64,000 nt of DNA from Actinopolymorpha pittospori (GCF_014873875.1 NZ_JADBEM010000001.1:7998001-8062000), one strand, 5' to 3'. Shown: positions 24,023 through 33,340, counted from the stretch's first letter. Notes: generated by a model from the sequence alone, not told the origin. Numbers and translations: made by a program.

Positions 24023-24463
24023 TCAGCCCTGCTCGACCTTCTTCCTGAGTTCCTTCAGGGCGGTGTCGATGATCACCTTCTCGGCCTTGCGCTTGATCAG
24101 GCCGATCATGGGAAAGGTCACGTCGACCGCGAGGCGGTAGGTGACCTCGGTGTTGCCTCGACCCCGGTCGCGCAGGGTGTAGGCGCCGTCCAGGGACTTG
24201 ACCACCTTCGCCTCCACCAGGGTCCAGCGGACCTCGCGGTCGCCCTCCCAGGTGTAGGCCAGGGTGTAGTCGTCCTTGATCGCGCCGGCGTTGAGGACGA
24301 AGTGCACGTGGTCGGGTCGTCCGGTCCGGTCGTCGACGGTGACGACCTGGACCTCCTTCACCGCCGCGGCCCAGCTCGGATAGGAATCGAAATCGGCGAT
24401 GACGGACATGATGTCCGCCGGCGTCGCCTTGATGGTGACGCTCGAGCTCGTGTGCTCTGCCAC
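24023..24463 (-). CDS. SRPBCC (START/polyketide cyclase-like) family protein
   Basis: A 146-residue single-domain protein of the SRPBCC helix-grip fold, which binds hydrophobic ligands. It starts with EHTSSSVTIKATPADIMSVIADFDSYPSW, a segment typical of actinobacterial polyketide cyclase/dehydrase-annotated proteins, and ends with a long amphipathic helix (IIDTALKELRKKVEQG). I chose the GTG at 24463 after AGGGTAGGG; the open frame continues upstream without domain similarity. It lies upstream of the two ROK kinases and its function is unknown. Confidence 0.82.
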   Translation of the reverse strand: MAEHTSSSVTIKATPADIMSVIADFDSYPSWAAAVKEVQVVTVDDRTGRPDHVHFVLNAGAIKDDYTLAYTWEGDREVRWTLVEAKVVKSLDGAYTLRDRGRGNTEVTYRLAVDVTFPMIGLIKRKAEKVIIDTALKELRKKVEQG

Positions 24464-24809
24464 TGCCCTACCCTTCCGCCCACCAAGAAGTGTGTCCCGC
24501 CCAGGCAGGTTATCGAAAACGCGTGCTTCACACCCCACACTGGCACGCGCGTGGTCGGACACCGGCCCTCGAGTCGTCCCACCGCCGCATTACCGGGCCG
24601 AACCACCGCGCCTAACCACCGCGCCTAACCACCGGGCCGAACCACCGGGATCGCACGCGGCCGGTGCGGCCCGAGATCCGTCGTCCACGACCGGGCGAGC
24701 GTGATCGTCCCGACCGGCTGGCCGGGGGCCGCCCGGGCGCACGCCCAACCGCGGGAGTGCACCGGCCGCGGTACGTCGGATCGGGAGCCGGCGACCGCGG
24801 GTGGCGCGC
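24464..24809. other. Intergenic stretch with a 13-bp minisatellite
   Basis: No convincing gene is seen in these 346 bases. They hold four tandem 13-bp units at 24592-24643 (ACCGGGCCGAACC, ACCGCGCCTAACC twice, ACCGGGCCGAACC). The rest is GC-rich sequence without a clear promoter or hairpin. Confidence 0.5.
24592..24643. repeat. Four tandem 13-bp repeats
   Basis: Units at 24592, 24605, 24618 and 24631. The outer two are identical and the inner two are identical, differing from the outer by two bases. The arrangement A-B-B-A is consistent with slippage and later homogenisation. Confidence 0.85.
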
Positions 24810-25787
24810 TCAGTGCTGGCGCGCGTAGTGGGCGGCCAGGAGATCCTCGCCCCAGTCGTGGCGAAGGTCCCGCCAAACGGTGTGGATGTGGTTGTTGTCG
24901 TTCTGGGTGTTGTCGTACTCGAGCAGGAAGGGCGGGGCGGTCAGGGCGTAGTAGTGGCCGAGTCCGCGCTGCTCCGAACCCGCCCAGCAGAACGTCACCT
25001 GTTCCAGCCCGGCCACCACGAGTTCCTGCCAGGACTCCTCCGCGACCTCGGGAGTCAACCGGTCGAGGTAGTGCCGCAACAGCGTGGTCAGGTGACCCTG
25101 CTGCGGCTCGGTCATGTCGGCGTACGCCAGTCCGCGTGGGACCCGGCCGATGTCGGCCACCGGGTCGTGCCGCGTGAGGATGTCGCCCGGCGCGATCGGG
25201 TCGACGATCGCGACGGCCCGCCGGTCGGCGTCGAGGGAGCCGAGCAGTACCCGGGCCAGGTCCTCCGACTCCGGCAGGGTCCGGAGCCCGGCGTGCGGGC
25301 CGGAGGGGACGAGGGCGGGGTTCGCGCCGAAGAACTGCGGCGTCCCGGCCACCCGGTCACCCACCACCGTGAGGTGCACGGCGAGATGGTGGCCGTTGAC
25401 CCGCCAGGCCCAGGGCGCGTCACCGCCCGGGTCGCCGAGGACCCGGAACCAGTAGCGCTTGGCGTCCCGCCGCTCCCAGTTGCTCACGCCGGCCTCCCGC
25501 TCGAGCTCCCGGAGGACGGCGTCCAGCGCCATGATCGCGCCCGCCCGGTCGGTACCAGCCGCGCTCAGACCCGTGGCGAGGAGCTCCATGGCGAGGCCCT
25601 GCTGGGCGTCGTCCATGTCCGCGAGCGGAAGCCCCGGCCGCGAACCGGGCAGGTAGGTCCAGTCCCGGTGGTCGCCGGTGTCGAACGGCGCGGTCGCGGC
25701 CGCCCGCTGCTCCGCGCTCAGCGCCGCCAGGAACGTCGTCGCCGCCTCTGTCATCCGCGCCGCCGCGCCCGCCTGGGATCCGGCCAT
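24810..25787 (-). CDS. DUF3500 domain-containing protein
   Basis: A 325-residue protein recognised as the DUF3500 family by DWTYLPGSRPGLPLADMDDAQQ, then VNGHHLAVHLTVVGD, TPQFFGANPALVPSG and the late FCWAGSEQRGLGHYYALTAPPFLLEYDNTQNDNNHIHTVWRD region (given here only in part as a guide, residues about 270-315). The His-rich and Asp/Asn-rich C-terminus suggests a metal site. The family has no settled function. I chose the ATG at 25787, which follows GGTGGAGG; a start at 25814 is possible. No secretion signal is seen. It is followed by the minisatellite gap. Confidence 0.83.
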   Translation of the reverse strand: MAGSQAGAAARMTEAATTFLAALSAEQRAAATAPFDTGDHRDWTYLPGSRPGLPLADMDDAQQGLAMELLATGLSAAGTDRAGAIMALDAVLRELEREAGVSNWERRDAKRYWFRVLGDPGGDAPWAWRVNGHHLAVHLTVVGDRVAGTPQFFGANPALVPSGPHAGLRTLPESEDLARVLLGSLDADRRAVAIVDPIAPGDILTRHDPVADIGRVPRGLAYADMTEPQQGHLTTLLRHYLDRLTPEVAEESWQELVVAGLEQVTFCWAGSEQRGLGHYYALTAPPFLLEYDNTQNDNNHIHTVWRDLRHDWGEDLLAAHYARQH

Positions 25788-25988
25788 CGGTCCTCCACCC
25801 GCTTCGTCCACCACTTCGCCACCACGGTCCCCGTCAGGCTAGCGGCGCGGATCGACCAGGCCCGAGCCCACGGCCGTGGCTGTCCCCGATCGGTCTGTGG
25901 CATCCGCCGATCTCGCCCCCGTCGAGCGGTCTCCTGATCGGGCCGGCCCCACTCGCGTGACCGCGGGTCGGGCGGGTAAGCCAGTGGG

Positions 25989-26660
25989 GTGGCCCGAAAG
26001 CCAGCCCGTACCGCCGCCGACTTCCTGCCGGAGCGCACCGACCTGACCGCGCTGCGCGAGGCGGCCGGGTCGTGCCAGGGTTGCGACCTGTATCGCGATG
26101 CGACCCAGACGGTGTTCGGCGCGGGCGACCCGAACGCCAGGGTGGTGCTCGTCGGAGAGCAACCAGGCGACGTGGAGGACCGGCGGGGCGAGCCCTTCGT
26201 CGGTCCCGCGGGCGGCGTCCTCGACCGGGCCATGGCCGACGCCGGTATCGACCGGGTCGGAACGTACGTCACCAACGCCGTGAAGCACTTCAAGTTCGTC
26301 CCTGCCGAGCGCGGCAAGCGCCGGCTGCACAAGACACCTGGCCGGACCGAGATCGTGGCCTGCCGGCCCTGGCTGAGCGCCGAACTGGCCGCGGTTCGAC
26401 CAGAACTCCTGGTCTGCCTCGGTGCCACCGCGTCGAAGGCGGTGTTCGGGCCGGCGTTCAAACTGACCGAGCGGCGGGGCGTGCTCCTGCCACCACCGGA
26501 AGAGGAACTCATGGCCGGGCAGTCGGAGGCAGGCGAGCACGTGCCCTCCGCGATCCTGGCCACGATCCACCCGTCGGCGGTGCTGCGCGCACTCGACCGG
26601 GACGAGGCCTACGCGGGCCTCGTCGCCGATCTGCGGGTCGCCGCGGAGTCTCTGTCCTGA
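25989..26660 (+). CDS. udgX: UdgX-family uracil-DNA binding protein
   Basis: Family-4-like uracil-DNA glycosylase of the UdgX type, 223 residues, GTG start. UdgX excises uracil and stays covalently bound to the DNA through a His in a special loop. Here the active-site motif GEQPGDVED (about 57-65) and the diagnostic basic loop GKRRLHKTP are both present; His114 corresponds to the cross-linking His. Iron-sulfur Cys ligands are visible at 29, 32, 125 and 143, and the HPSAVLR motif follows. Its 3' end overlaps the convergent SRPBCC gene by 52 bases. The motif evidence makes the UdgX call strong. Confidence 0.92.
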   Translation: MARKPARTAADFLPERTDLTALREAAGSCQGCDLYRDATQTVFGAGDPNARVVLVGEQPGDVEDRRGEPFVGPAGGVLDRAMADAGIDRVGTYVTNAVKHFKFVPAERGKRRLHKTPGRTEIVACRPWLSAELAAVRPELLVCLGATASKAVFGPAFKLTERRGVLLPPPEEELMAGQSEAGEHVPSAILATIHPSAVLRALDRDEAYAGLVADLRVAAESLS

Positions 26661-27223
26661 CCCGCCTCGGCGACCTGAGCGGTCTTCGCGGCGCGGCCGG
26701 TATCAGGGGCCGCGCCGGCCGCGTCCGGGCGCTCGTCGATCCGGACCTCGGTAGTGACCTCGGTGTGGACCTCGGCAGGGGCCTCGGCGCCGGTCGCGGC
26801 AGGGATGTGGAGTTCGTCCGGACCCCTGGTCGAAGGCCTGGCCGGGATCGGAATCCGGCTCGTACCCACGGCGCGGCCGGACTCCATCTCGTCCTTCAGT
26901 GCGAACAACGCCGTCTTCAGCGACACGGCGTAGTCCCGCCGTAGCCGGGCCAGCCGGCGCGGAGGTGAGGTTCCCCGCGCCGGATCCGCCCGCAGGAAGA
27001 CGTGCACGACCGTGCCGTCGCGGTAGGGCTCGAGCCACAGCTCGGCGGTCCCGGAGAGGGCGCCGCCGGCGTACCACCGCATGCCCTCCGCACCACGGTC
27101 GTGGTAGGGACTGAGCTCGATCGCCGGCCAGCACGTACGCCAGAAGGCCAGGCCGGCGAGCCTGGCCGCCAGCTCCTCGGCCGGCGCGACGACGAACGTG
27201 TCGTCGGCGAGGTCCACCTCCGG
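26609..27223 (-). CDS. SRPBCC family protein with low-complexity tail
   Basis: About 204 residues. The first two thirds look like an SRPBCC/polyketide-cyclase domain that contains FWRTCWPAIELSPYHDRGAEGMRWY and DGTVVHVFLRADP; this is a form found in actinobacteria. The last 70 residues are degenerate, rich in Glu, Thr and Ala (EVHTEVTTEVRIDE), and their DNA overlaps the udgX gene on the other strand. I prefer the GTG at 27223, eight bases after GGGAGG, over the GTG at 27235 which has no spacing. Function unknown. Confidence 0.72.
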   Translation of the reverse strand, partial: PEVDLADDTFVVAPAEELAARLAGLAFWRTCWPAIELSPYHDRGAEGMRWYAGGALSGTAELWLEPYRDGTVVHVFLRADPARGTSPPRRLARLRRDYAVSLKTALFALKDEMESGRAVGTSRIPIPARPSTRGPDELHIPAATGAEAPAEVHTEVTTEVRIDERPDAAGAAPDTGRAAKTAQVAEAGQDRDSAATRRSATRPA

Positions 27224-27325
27224 CACCTCGCTCACCTCCCCATCACCCGGACCGTGCGGATAGATTCAACCGCACGCGCGGGCCAGGGACGCCGGGTCCC
27301 GGCCCCCCGCGCCGGAGGAGGGACC

Positions 27326-29368
27326 ATGAGGGCCGGGGTCCGGATCACGCTCGCCGGCGCCCAGGTCACCCTGCTCCTGCTCTCCCTTCCCCGCTGGGTC
27401 ACCTCGCACGGACTCCTGCTCGAACGCCTCCCGACCGCGGTCACCCTGGCCGCCCTGCTCGGTGCGGGTGTCGGGCTGCTGCGATCGACCCGAACGACCA
27501 GACGGGTGGCGTACGGCCCGACCGTGCTCGCCGTCCTGGTCCTCGCACTCACGTTCCTGCCGCTGCCGTCGGTCCGGGTCATGGTGCCGGTCGTGGCGCT
27601 GGCGGGGGCGGTGGCGATGGCGGGGTACGCCGAGTTCGCTGGACGCGTGCTGCACGAGACGGGCGGGCGAAGCTCCCGGCCTCGTCGCCCGGCGGTGCTC
27701 ACCACGACCGGCGCCCTCGTGCTGCTCGCCCTCGGCGCGCTCGGCGGGGTCCTGCTGGACATGCTGCTGACGTTCGCCGGCGTGCCCCCGGTCGGCTGGG
27801 CGGTGCTCCTCGCCGTGGGTTCGGCCATTCTGTGGCCGCGGCCCGGGCTGCCGATCGGGCTGGTCGTGGTCCTCGCGCTGCCGCCGCTCGTCCTCGGCGT
27901 ACGAGGGATGACCGTGGGGGCGACCTGGTCGCCGTACGGCCTCGTCACCGAGCGGACACCGATCGACGGCCAGACGACCGTCAGGCGGGACGGCCTACCG
28001 CTGCCGGCCCCACGCGCCGCTGCGGAACTCGCGCGGGACGAGCCGACGTCGCTGGCGCCGTTCGACTGGGTACCAGGCGGGCATCCGCGGCGGGTTCTGG
28101 TGCTCGGCGCCGGGACCGGCAACGACACCGCGCTCGCCCTGGCCCGGGGCGCCGAGCACGTCGACGCGGTGGAGGTCGACCCGGCCCTGGTCGACCTCGG
28201 GGCGCGCCGGCATCCCGACCATCCCTACGCCGACTCCCGGGTGAGCGTGCACGTGGCTGACGCCCGGGCGTTCCTCAACGGGGCGACGGACCGCTGGGAC
28301 CTGATCATCTTCACCCCCGAGGTCGCCCGGCTCGGCCTACCCGGTACCAGCACACCCGGCTCGTCCTACGCCCTCACCACGGAGGCGTTCGCCCGCGCGC
28401 GCACGCTCCTCGACCCGAACGGCGCGGTGGCGGTGATCTACGAAGGATCTGGGTGGGTGGTACGCCGGCTCGAGTTGACCGTGGTGGCGGCCATCGGTCC
28501 GGCCTGCACCTTGTCTGGCGAGCGAACGACCACGCTGGTCGCCCCGAGCGCCGGCATGGCGCGGACCGCCCCGACGGTTCCACTCGCGTCGCGCGACTGC
28601 GCCCTGAGAGCGGCCATGCTCAACGAGTTGTACGACGTCCCGGTCACCGACGATCAGGCGGCGCTGAGCCGGCACGGCTGGCCGTGGTCGACGGAGACGG
28701 TCGCCGCACTGCTCGGGTTCGCCGTCGCGGTCCTGCTCGTCGCGGTCGTCCTCGGCGGCCGGCGCGGCGTCCGGAGGCAACCGCGCCTGGCCGGCCTCGG
28801 CACCGGAGCCGCGGCCTGGCTGGTCGGACTCTGGGCGCTCAGCGCCGCGTCCCTCCGGTTCGGCTCGACCTGGAACGTACGTTCCGTCGCTCTCGCCCTG
28901 CTGCTCCTCGGCGCGATCCTGCTCATCGCGGTCGGTGGGCCGGTCGCCCGCAGGCTCGGCCGGCGGCTGCCCCCTGCCGATCCCGCCCGCACGACCGGCT
29001 TGGCCGTGCTCGGTGCGCTCCTCGGCGCACTGGTCGGCTACGCCGTTCCCGTCCTCGGCAGCCCGGTGCTGTTCGGCGCCCTGGCGGTCGCGGTCGTCGT
29101 CGCCGCCGGATCGAAGCTGCTCGCTCTCCGGCGGGCGGGACGCCCGGCCACGCCCAGCGCCGACCAGCCCCAGAAAGACCCGGCGCAGCAGGACCCGGCC
29201 CAGAAAGACCCGGCCCGAAGTGATCAGCCCGGGAGCGGCCCGCGTCCGACCGATCCGGCTGATCCGCCCGATCCGGCTGATCTGACCGACGAGCCAGCTC
29301 CCGCGGGCGTAGCCGGCAGTGACGAGCGCCCGTCCGGACCGGAAGGGCCTACTGGTTCGCCGCGGTAG
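27326..29368 (+). CDS. Membrane protein with spermidine-synthase-like domain
   Basis: A 680-residue polytopic protein. About seven hydrophobic segments (1-210) precede a cytosolic Rossmann domain (about 215-420) of the polyamine aminopropyltransferase type: VLVLGAGTGNDTALALARG, VDAVEVDPALVDLG, and VHVADARAFL. About five more membrane segments follow (450-620), then a disordered tail of DPAQ/DPAD repeats. In true spermidine synthases a catalytic Asp follows the strand after WDLII; here the sequence is FTPEVARLG, so aminopropyl transfer is doubtful and another SAM-dependent or binding role is possible. The ATG at 27326 follows GGAGGAGGG. Confidence 0.8.
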   Translation: MRAGVRITLAGAQVTLLLLSLPRWVTSHGLLLERLPTAVTLAALLGAGVGLLRSTRTTRRVAYGPTVLAVLVLALTFLPLPSVRVMVPVVALAGAVAMAGYAEFAGRVLHETGGRSSRPRRPAVLTTTGALVLLALGALGGVLLDMLLTFAGVPPVGWAVLLAVGSAILWPRPGLPIGLVVVLALPPLVLGVRGMTVGATWSPYGLVTERTPIDGQTTVRRDGLPLPAPRAAAELARDEPTSLAPFDWVPGGHPRRVLVLGAGTGNDTALALARGAEHVDAVEVDPALVDLGARRHPDHPYADSRVSVHVADARAFLNGATDRWDLIIFTPEVARLGLPGTSTPGSSYALTTEAFARARTLLDPNGAVAVIYEGSGWVVRRLELTVVAAIGPACTLSGERTTTLVAPSAGMARTAPTVPLASRDCALRAAMLNELYDVPVTDDQAALSRHGWPWSTETVAALLGFAVAVLLVAVVLGGRRGVRRQPRLAGLGTGAAAWLVGLWALSAASLRFGSTWNVRSVALALLLLGAILLIAVGGPVARRLGRRLPPADPARTTGLAVLGALLGALVGYAVPVLGSPVLFGALAVAVVVAAGSKLLALRRAGRPATPSADQPQKDPAQQDPAQKDPARSDQPGSGPRPTDPADPPDPADLTDEPAPAGVAGSDERPSGPEGPTGSPR

Positions 29369-29392
29369 GGAGGCGCCGAGCGGGCAGCCCGG

Positions 29393-30541
29393 TCAGTCCC
29401 TGCTCACCGCGGGGTAGTCGAGGAGCGCCCGCAGCTTCGCGACGGAGGCCTCCCAGGTCCAGTTCTCCCGGACCCAGGCCCGGCCGCGCTCCCCCATCAC
29501 CCGCGCCCGCTCCGGGTTCTGGAGCAGCGGAACGATCTTCGCGGCGACCGCGACAGGGTTGTACGGGTCGACGACGTACCCGGTCTCCTCGTGCAGGACA
29601 GCGTCCGGTGCCCCGCCCGAATCACCGACGATCACCGGGAGGCCACTCGCCTGGGCCTCGAGGAACACGATGCCGAGCGCCTCTGGTTCGAGCCCGCCGA
29701 GCCGGGTCCGACACGGCATCGCGAAGACGTCCCCGGCGTCGAAGTACGGCGGGATGTCGGTCCATGGAATCGCACCGGCGAACACCACCTGGCCGCGCAC
29801 TCCAGTCTCCTCGGCCAGCTTCTCCAGCGTCGCGCGATGCGGACCGTCGCCGACGATGAGCAGGGTGGCGTCGGGTACGTCCCGCAGGACGTGCGGGAAG
29901 GAGCGGATCAGGATGTCCTGGCCCTTACGCTCGGTGAGCCGGGCCACACACACCACGACGGGTGCGTCGGAGGCGATGCCGAGCTGCTTGCGGACGACCT
30001 CGCCTCCCGTACCGGGCCGGAACGCCCTGATGTCGACACCGGGAGTGAGCTGGGCCATCCGGGCGGCGTCCTGCGGCGCGAGCGCCTTCGCGATCATCGA
30101 CCGGGTGTAGTCGCCCAGGTAGGTGAGGGCGTCGGTGGAGCGGCCGATCCGGCGCAGCAGACCCTTCGGCCCCGGAACCCGCGCCCACCAGGTCTCGTGA
30201 CCGTGGGTCAGCCCGACGATCCGCCGCGCGCCGGCCTTACGGAGCGCGGGCGCGAGCAGGCCGAGCGGCGCGGCGGCCCCGAAGACCACCCGGTCACAGC
30301 CTTCCGCCCGCAGAACCTCACTCGTCCGCCGGGCCACCTGCGGAGTGGGCAGCAGGGTGCCGGAGGGATCCCGGACCACCGGGAACGGCAGGGTCGCGTC
30401 GTACTCGCGGTCGCCCTCCATCGAGGCGGTGTAGACCACGATCTCGGCCGGTGGCATCCGCTGGCAGAGTGCGAGCACGAATGCCTCGATACCACCCTGA
30501 CGGGTCGGGAAGTCGTTGGTCACAACGAGTGTGCGCGCCAC
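29393..30541 (-). CDS. pimB: GT4 mannosyltransferase, PimB-like
   Basis: GDP-mannose-dependent alpha-(1-6)-phosphatidylinositol monomannoside mannosyltransferase type, 382 residues, normal length. It would add the second mannose in phosphatidylinositol mannoside synthesis at the inner membrane face. The GT-B fold shows TNDFPTRQGGIEAFV at the N-terminus, LTHGHETWWARVPG, the nucleotide-binding VVCVARLTERKGQD and the GT4 motif EALGIVFLEAQASGLPVIVGDSGG, all matching PimB proteins. The start is GTG at 30541. It converges with the membrane protein at 29368 with only 24 bases between stops. Closely related GT4 enzymes with other acceptors cannot be excluded. Confidence 0.85.
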   Translation of the reverse strand: MARTLVVTNDFPTRQGGIEAFVLALCQRMPPAEIVVYTASMEGDREYDATLPFPVVRDPSGTLLPTPQVARRTSEVLRAEGCDRVVFGAAAPLGLLAPALRKAGARRIVGLTHGHETWWARVPGPKGLLRRIGRSTDALTYLGDYTRSMIAKALAPQDAARMAQLTPGVDIRAFRPGTGGEVVRKQLGIASDAPVVVCVARLTERKGQDILIRSFPHVLRDVPDATLLIVGDGPHRATLEKLAEETGVRGQVVFAGAIPWTDIPPYFDAGDVFAMPCRTRLGGLEPEALGIVFLEAQASGLPVIVGDSGGAPDAVLHEETGYVVDPYNPVAVAAKIVPLLQNPERARVMGERGRAWVRENWTWEASVAKLRALLDYPAVSRD

Positions 30542-30622
30542 ACGGTGACCCTATCCGGCGCGCGACACCCGGCCAGGGGCACCTGCACCCGCGCCGTGTT
30601 CGGCTCCCGCCGGCGACCCGTC

Positions 30623-31930
30623 TCAACGGGCCGCCATCGCCGGAATCCTCGGCAGGCCCTGTCGGTGGGACCAGGAGCGGGCGAGCGCGATGCGCTGCGG
30701 CGCGGTCGGGTGGGTCGAGAACAACGCGAACCACACCGGAGCAGGCGTGAGGTCGCTCCGGTTGGCCACGGCGAGCCAGCGCTGGGTCTGCGCGTAGCCG
30801 GTCGGGTCGTGGCTGAGGTCCAGTGCGTGCACGTCGGCGCGCGCCTCGACCCGGCGGGAGATCATGTTCTGTAGCGGCATGCTCACCTGCACGCCGAGCG
30901 CGGTCAGCGCGAGCACGAGCGCGACCACGCGCGGGTCGGCGGCCGACCTCACCCCGGCGCGCCGCCGGATCCAGGCGGTGTCGAGCAGTAGCGCGAGCGC
31001 GATGACGGCGGCGCCCGCCCCCACCGCGCCGACCACGGTGCCGCGCAACACGTCCCCGTGCTTGGCGTGACCGAGTTCGTGGGCGACGATCAGCTGGACC
31101 TGTCCGGGGGTGGCCTCCGCCAGCAGAGTGTCGTAGACGACGATGCGCCGCGTCGGACCGAAACCAGAGACGTAGGCGTTCAACCGCGTCGTTCGCCGGG
31201 ACGCGTCGGCGACCAGGACGTCCTCGACGGGCACGCGGTCGCGCTGTGCGAGCTGGAGCAACGACGAACGCAGCTGACCGGCCGGCATCGGGGTGAACTG
31301 GTTGTAGATCGGCTCGACGAGCACCGGATAGATCGACGAGCCGACCATGACCGTGAGCGCGGCGACGGCCGATCCCGCCATCCACCACCGCCGCGGATAT
31401 CGCCGGATCAGCGCCATCATGACGAGTACGAGCGTGGCGGTGACGAGGAAGGTCACGGCGTACGTCATCGCGAGGTCGGCCGCCCAACCGCCCAGGCTCT
31501 GGGTCGACACGCCGCTTCGCCGGCGCGCGAGCTCGAGCCACAGGTCGAAGGGCAGGACGGCGATCCGGACCGCGAGCGTCACCGCGAAGGTCCCGAGGAG
31601 TACCCGGGCCCACCACGGGCTTACGCGGGGCAGAATCCGTGCGCTCAGTCGGGCGCCGACCCGGGTGAAGCCAAGCCATAGCGCCGCGAGCAGGCCCACC
31701 CCACTGGCGACGTAGATCGGCATGCGCACGACCTGCTGGAACGCCACGCTGCTGGCGATCTCGGCCGGGGCGAAGTCCTCGGTCAGCGGGGCCGGCGCCC
31801 CGAAGGCCCCGGCGACGTGGCGGCCCCAGGGGTTCCAGGGGGTCGTGAGGAGGATGAGCAGCACCAAGCAGACAGACACCACCAGCAAGGTGATGGCCGC
31901 CCCCCGCCGATCGATCCCCCGTTGGCGCAC
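30623..31930 (-). CDS. M48-family membrane metalloprotease (Ste24/HtpX-like)
   Basis: Integral-membrane zinc protease of 435 residues in the CAAX prenyl protease 1 (Ste24-like) group. The zinc motif HELGHAKHGD is near residue 290, and a third ligand Glu is expected in SRRVEARADVHAL. A conserved segment VEDVLVADASRRTTRLNAYVSG precedes it. Several transmembrane helices flank the catalytic region. Roles in the family are membrane protein quality control and signal-peptide fragment cleavage. GTG start at 31930, three bases after the stop of the upstream peptidase-MA-like gene, so the two are co-transcribed. Confidence 0.92.
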   Translation of the reverse strand: MRQRGIDRRGAAITLLVVSVCLVLLILLTTPWNPWGRHVAGAFGAPAPLTEDFAPAEIASSVAFQQVVRMPIYVASGVGLLAALWLGFTRVGARLSARILPRVSPWWARVLLGTFAVTLAVRIAVLPFDLWLELARRRSGVSTQSLGGWAADLAMTYAVTFLVTATLVLVMMALIRRYPRRWWMAGSAVAALTVMVGSSIYPVLVEPIYNQFTPMPAGQLRSSLLQLAQRDRVPVEDVLVADASRRTTRLNAYVSGFGPTRRIVVYDTLLAEATPGQVQLIVAHELGHAKHGDVLRGTVVGAVGAGAAVIALALLLDTAWIRRRAGVRSAADPRVVALVLALTALGVQVSMPLQNMISRRVEARADVHALDLSHDPTGYAQTQRWLAVANRSDLTPAPVWFALFSTHPTAPQRIALARSWSHRQGLPRIPAMAAR

Positions 31931-31933
31931 GCG

Positions 31934-33340
31934 TTACCCGTCCTTGCTCCGCGCCTCGACGTACTCCCTCCAACCCTGCACGAAGTCTTGCTCGGTGGTA
32001 CGGAGAACCCGGCGATAGACATCGGCCTGGTCAGCCGCCGAGGCCGCGCGATCCATCGCGACGTAAAACTCGACCAGCTTGGCCTGACTCCACCGGGCGG
32101 CGACGTAGCTGCACGCGGTCCAGGCTGATTCGTAGGCCTCGTCGAGCGCCTTGGCCTGCGGATCGAACTGCGGGCCGCCCGGGAGCGCGTCCGGAGCGCC
32201 GCCCTGGCGTACCTGCTGGAGGAACTCCTCCGCGATGACCGAACTCGCGAGGCCGGATCCCCGGAATCCGACATAGTCGGCGAAGCCCTCCGACAACCAG
32301 ACGGGCATGCTGCTCATGGTGGCGTTCGCGGCGACGTGGGTCGCCTCGTGGGTGAGGACGACGAGCCGGCCCAGGCTGCCGATCTGGTCGAACGTCCGCG
32401 GGTTGATGACGATGTGCGAGGCGAGGTTCGGATCGGAACGCCCCACCGAGGTCGTCACGGCGGCCACCGCCGCCTGGCTGTCGCTGTCGGCGCCGATGAG
32501 GCGTTCCATCTGGCCCTGGGTGGCGGGCACGAGCACCACGACGTACTGGTCCCAGTTCCGGCCCCAGACCGAGGTCACCCGTGGGACGGAGCGGTCGGTG
32601 GTGAGGGCGTACCGCTCCAGTCGCGTGCGGGAGCCGACACCGACCACGAGGCTGTGCTTGCCGCGTACGACGTCGACCTTGTCGATCAGCCACAGCGGCA
32701 TCGGATCGGTCGCGGCCTGGTTCTCCCGGTCGCCCGCGACGTAGGTCCGTCCACCACGTTGGACGAAGGCCATCCGCAGGCTCGTCTTCCACAGTTGCGT
32801 GTCGCCCTGCCGCAGCCGGAACGTCATCTCGACGTCGGCGGCCCAGGCCGTGGGGCCGAGAGCGCTTCGCCGGTCCGCCGTCAGCGCGCCGTCGTCGAGG
32901 GACGGCGTGCCGAACCGGACCTGGACGACCTGCATCCGCGCGAGGTTGTCGTAGGTGCGGGCGGCGACGGCCGCGAAGTCCGGCGAGGCCGGGTCGATGG
33001 TCGCGAGGTAGCTGGCTCGGTCACCCGCACGGACCGCCGCGGCCTGCCGGCCGAGGACCTTCCCGGCGAGGGTCACGCGCTCGGCGGCGAGGTCCGCGGT
33101 GGGCCCGGAGATCATCGGCGCGCCGTCGGCCGCGCCGGCTGACCGGTCCAGTCCGGCCACCCCCGCCGAACGCATGTTCGCCGCGGAGGGCACCTGGGCG
33201 GGACCGAGTGCGGGGATAGTCAGGGCCACGGCGCCAGACAGCGCCAGACCCCCACAGGCCAGGACGGCGAGAATCCGGACCACCGCCCGCCGGCGCGTGG
33301 CGGCGTGACGTCGGACGCGCTGCGGAGGGTCGCCGATCAC
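31934..33340 (-). CDS. Exported peptidase-MA-like zinc metalloprotease
   Basis: A 468-residue protein with one N-terminal membrane or signal segment (VVRILAVLACGGLALSGAVAL) and a C-terminal gluzincin domain: the zinc motif HEATH near residue 350 and the downstream ligand region WLSEGFADYVGF. The middle contains two NTF2-like or related beta-rich parts (ASYLATIDPASPDFA and TFRLRQGD). I chose the GTG at 33340 because an upstream ATG at 33379 lies inside a terminator hairpin. The protein is probably anchored with its protease domain outside the cell. Its substrate is unknown; it is in an operon with the M48 protease. Confidence 0.82.
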   Translation of the reverse strand: MIGDPPQRVRRHAATRRRAVVRILAVLACGGLALSGAVALTIPALGPAQVPSAANMRSAGVAGLDRSAGAADGAPMISGPTADLAAERVTLAGKVLGRQAAAVRAGDRASYLATIDPASPDFAAVAARTYDNLARMQVVQVRFGTPSLDDGALTADRRSALGPTAWAADVEMTFRLRQGDTQLWKTSLRMAFVQRGGRTYVAGDRENQAATDPMPLWLIDKVDVVRGKHSLVVGVGSRTRLERYALTTDRSVPRVTSVWGRNWDQYVVVLVPATQGQMERLIGADSDSQAAVAAVTTSVGRSDPNLASHIVINPRTFDQIGSLGRLVVLTHEATHVAANATMSSMPVWLSEGFADYVGFRGSGLASSVIAEEFLQQVRQGGAPDALPGGPQFDPQAKALDEAYESAWTACSYVAARWSQAKLVEFYVAMDRAASAADQADVYRRVLRTTEQDFVQGWREYVEARSKDG

